Assembly (NCBI GenBank): GCA_009786735.1
Contig: WQRM01000029.1
Location: forward strand, 1 to 12,455
DNA length: 12,455 bases
DNA from: Oscillospiraceae bacterium
Lineage (GTDB): Bacteria > Bacillota > Clostridia > Oscillospirales > Acutalibacteraceae
Direction of reading: 5' to 3'
In this document: positions 12,417 through 12,455 of the stretch, piece after piece
Layout: each line of letters opens with the position of its first letter
How positions within the stretch are numbered: position 1 is the stretch's first letter
Made by a program: the position numbers and the translations under genes
The notes under the pieces: model-generated
Databases searched by the model: none
What the model was told of the DNA's origin: nothing
The model's input: the letters and a program-made list of their open reading frames with translations, nothing else

Positions 12417-12455
12417 GGTTGCGGCTCGCCGAGAACTTGGTAGAAATTTTGATGA

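Noticed and set aside
1..12455. CRISPR arrays, tRNA or rRNA genes, integrases, transposases
   Set aside because: No regularly spaced repeats, cloverleaf or matching protein was seen. The repeats present are dispersed hairpins.

Overview
This 12.5 kb window looks like a chromosomal segment of a GC-rich member of the Bacillota, most likely a Clostridia (Oscillospirales-like) bacterium. That placement is an inference. It rests on the Bacillus-type RecF signature (GSQGQQR), a ClpC-type Clp ATPase with a UVR-like middle region, a DUF3784 protein, a fused YjiH-type transporter, strong AGGAGG-type ribosome binding sites, and a dense load of GC-rich hairpin repeats of a kind common in gut Clostridia. 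No rRNA, tRNA, CRISPR array, transposase or phage gene is visible.

Layout. Bases 1-797 hold the 3' part of a leucine-rich-repeat gene that is open to the left edge. Bases 841-3094 hold a two-subunit chromate-transporter (ChrA-type) locus interleaved with two small lipoprotein genes, in the order chrA-a, lipoprotein, chrA-b, lipoprotein. A strong promoter ends exactly at the chrA-a start codon. A 31-aa membrane peptide on the minus strand ends head-to-head against the second lipoprotein. rnhB (3271-3879) is followed by a repeat-rich gap and a DUF3784 membrane protein (4144-4458). That gene converges on a stand-alone GlmU-like acetyltransferase (minus, 4455-5048). Next come two tandem 31- and 39-aa membrane peptides (minus, 5164-5398) behind a near-consensus promoter. 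recF (5689-6813), ribF (6837-7679) and a multi-pass membrane protein (7689-8237) form a plus-strand operon closed by a perfect 20-bp hairpin terminator. The minus strand then carries a YjiH-family transporter (8350-9741) with its own promoter and, upstream of it, clpC (9848-12286) with its own terminator.

What stands out. (1) Three families of short palindromic repeats occur between genes and also inside genes, in frame. recF carries two such insertions, ribF one, and the second lipoprotein one; another copy supplies the stop codon of the membrane gene after ribF. One family is read in different frames in recF and ribF. (2) A 37-bp promoter cassette, 35/37 identical, stands before both chrA-a and recF. 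In each case its extended -10 box ends 6 nt before the ATG, which predicts leaderless mRNAs in a genome whose other genes have good Shine-Dalgarno sites. (3) Three tiny single-membrane-segment peptide genes have near-consensus promoters and good ribosome binding sites and match no family I recognise. Together these are the best candidates for undescribed biology here.
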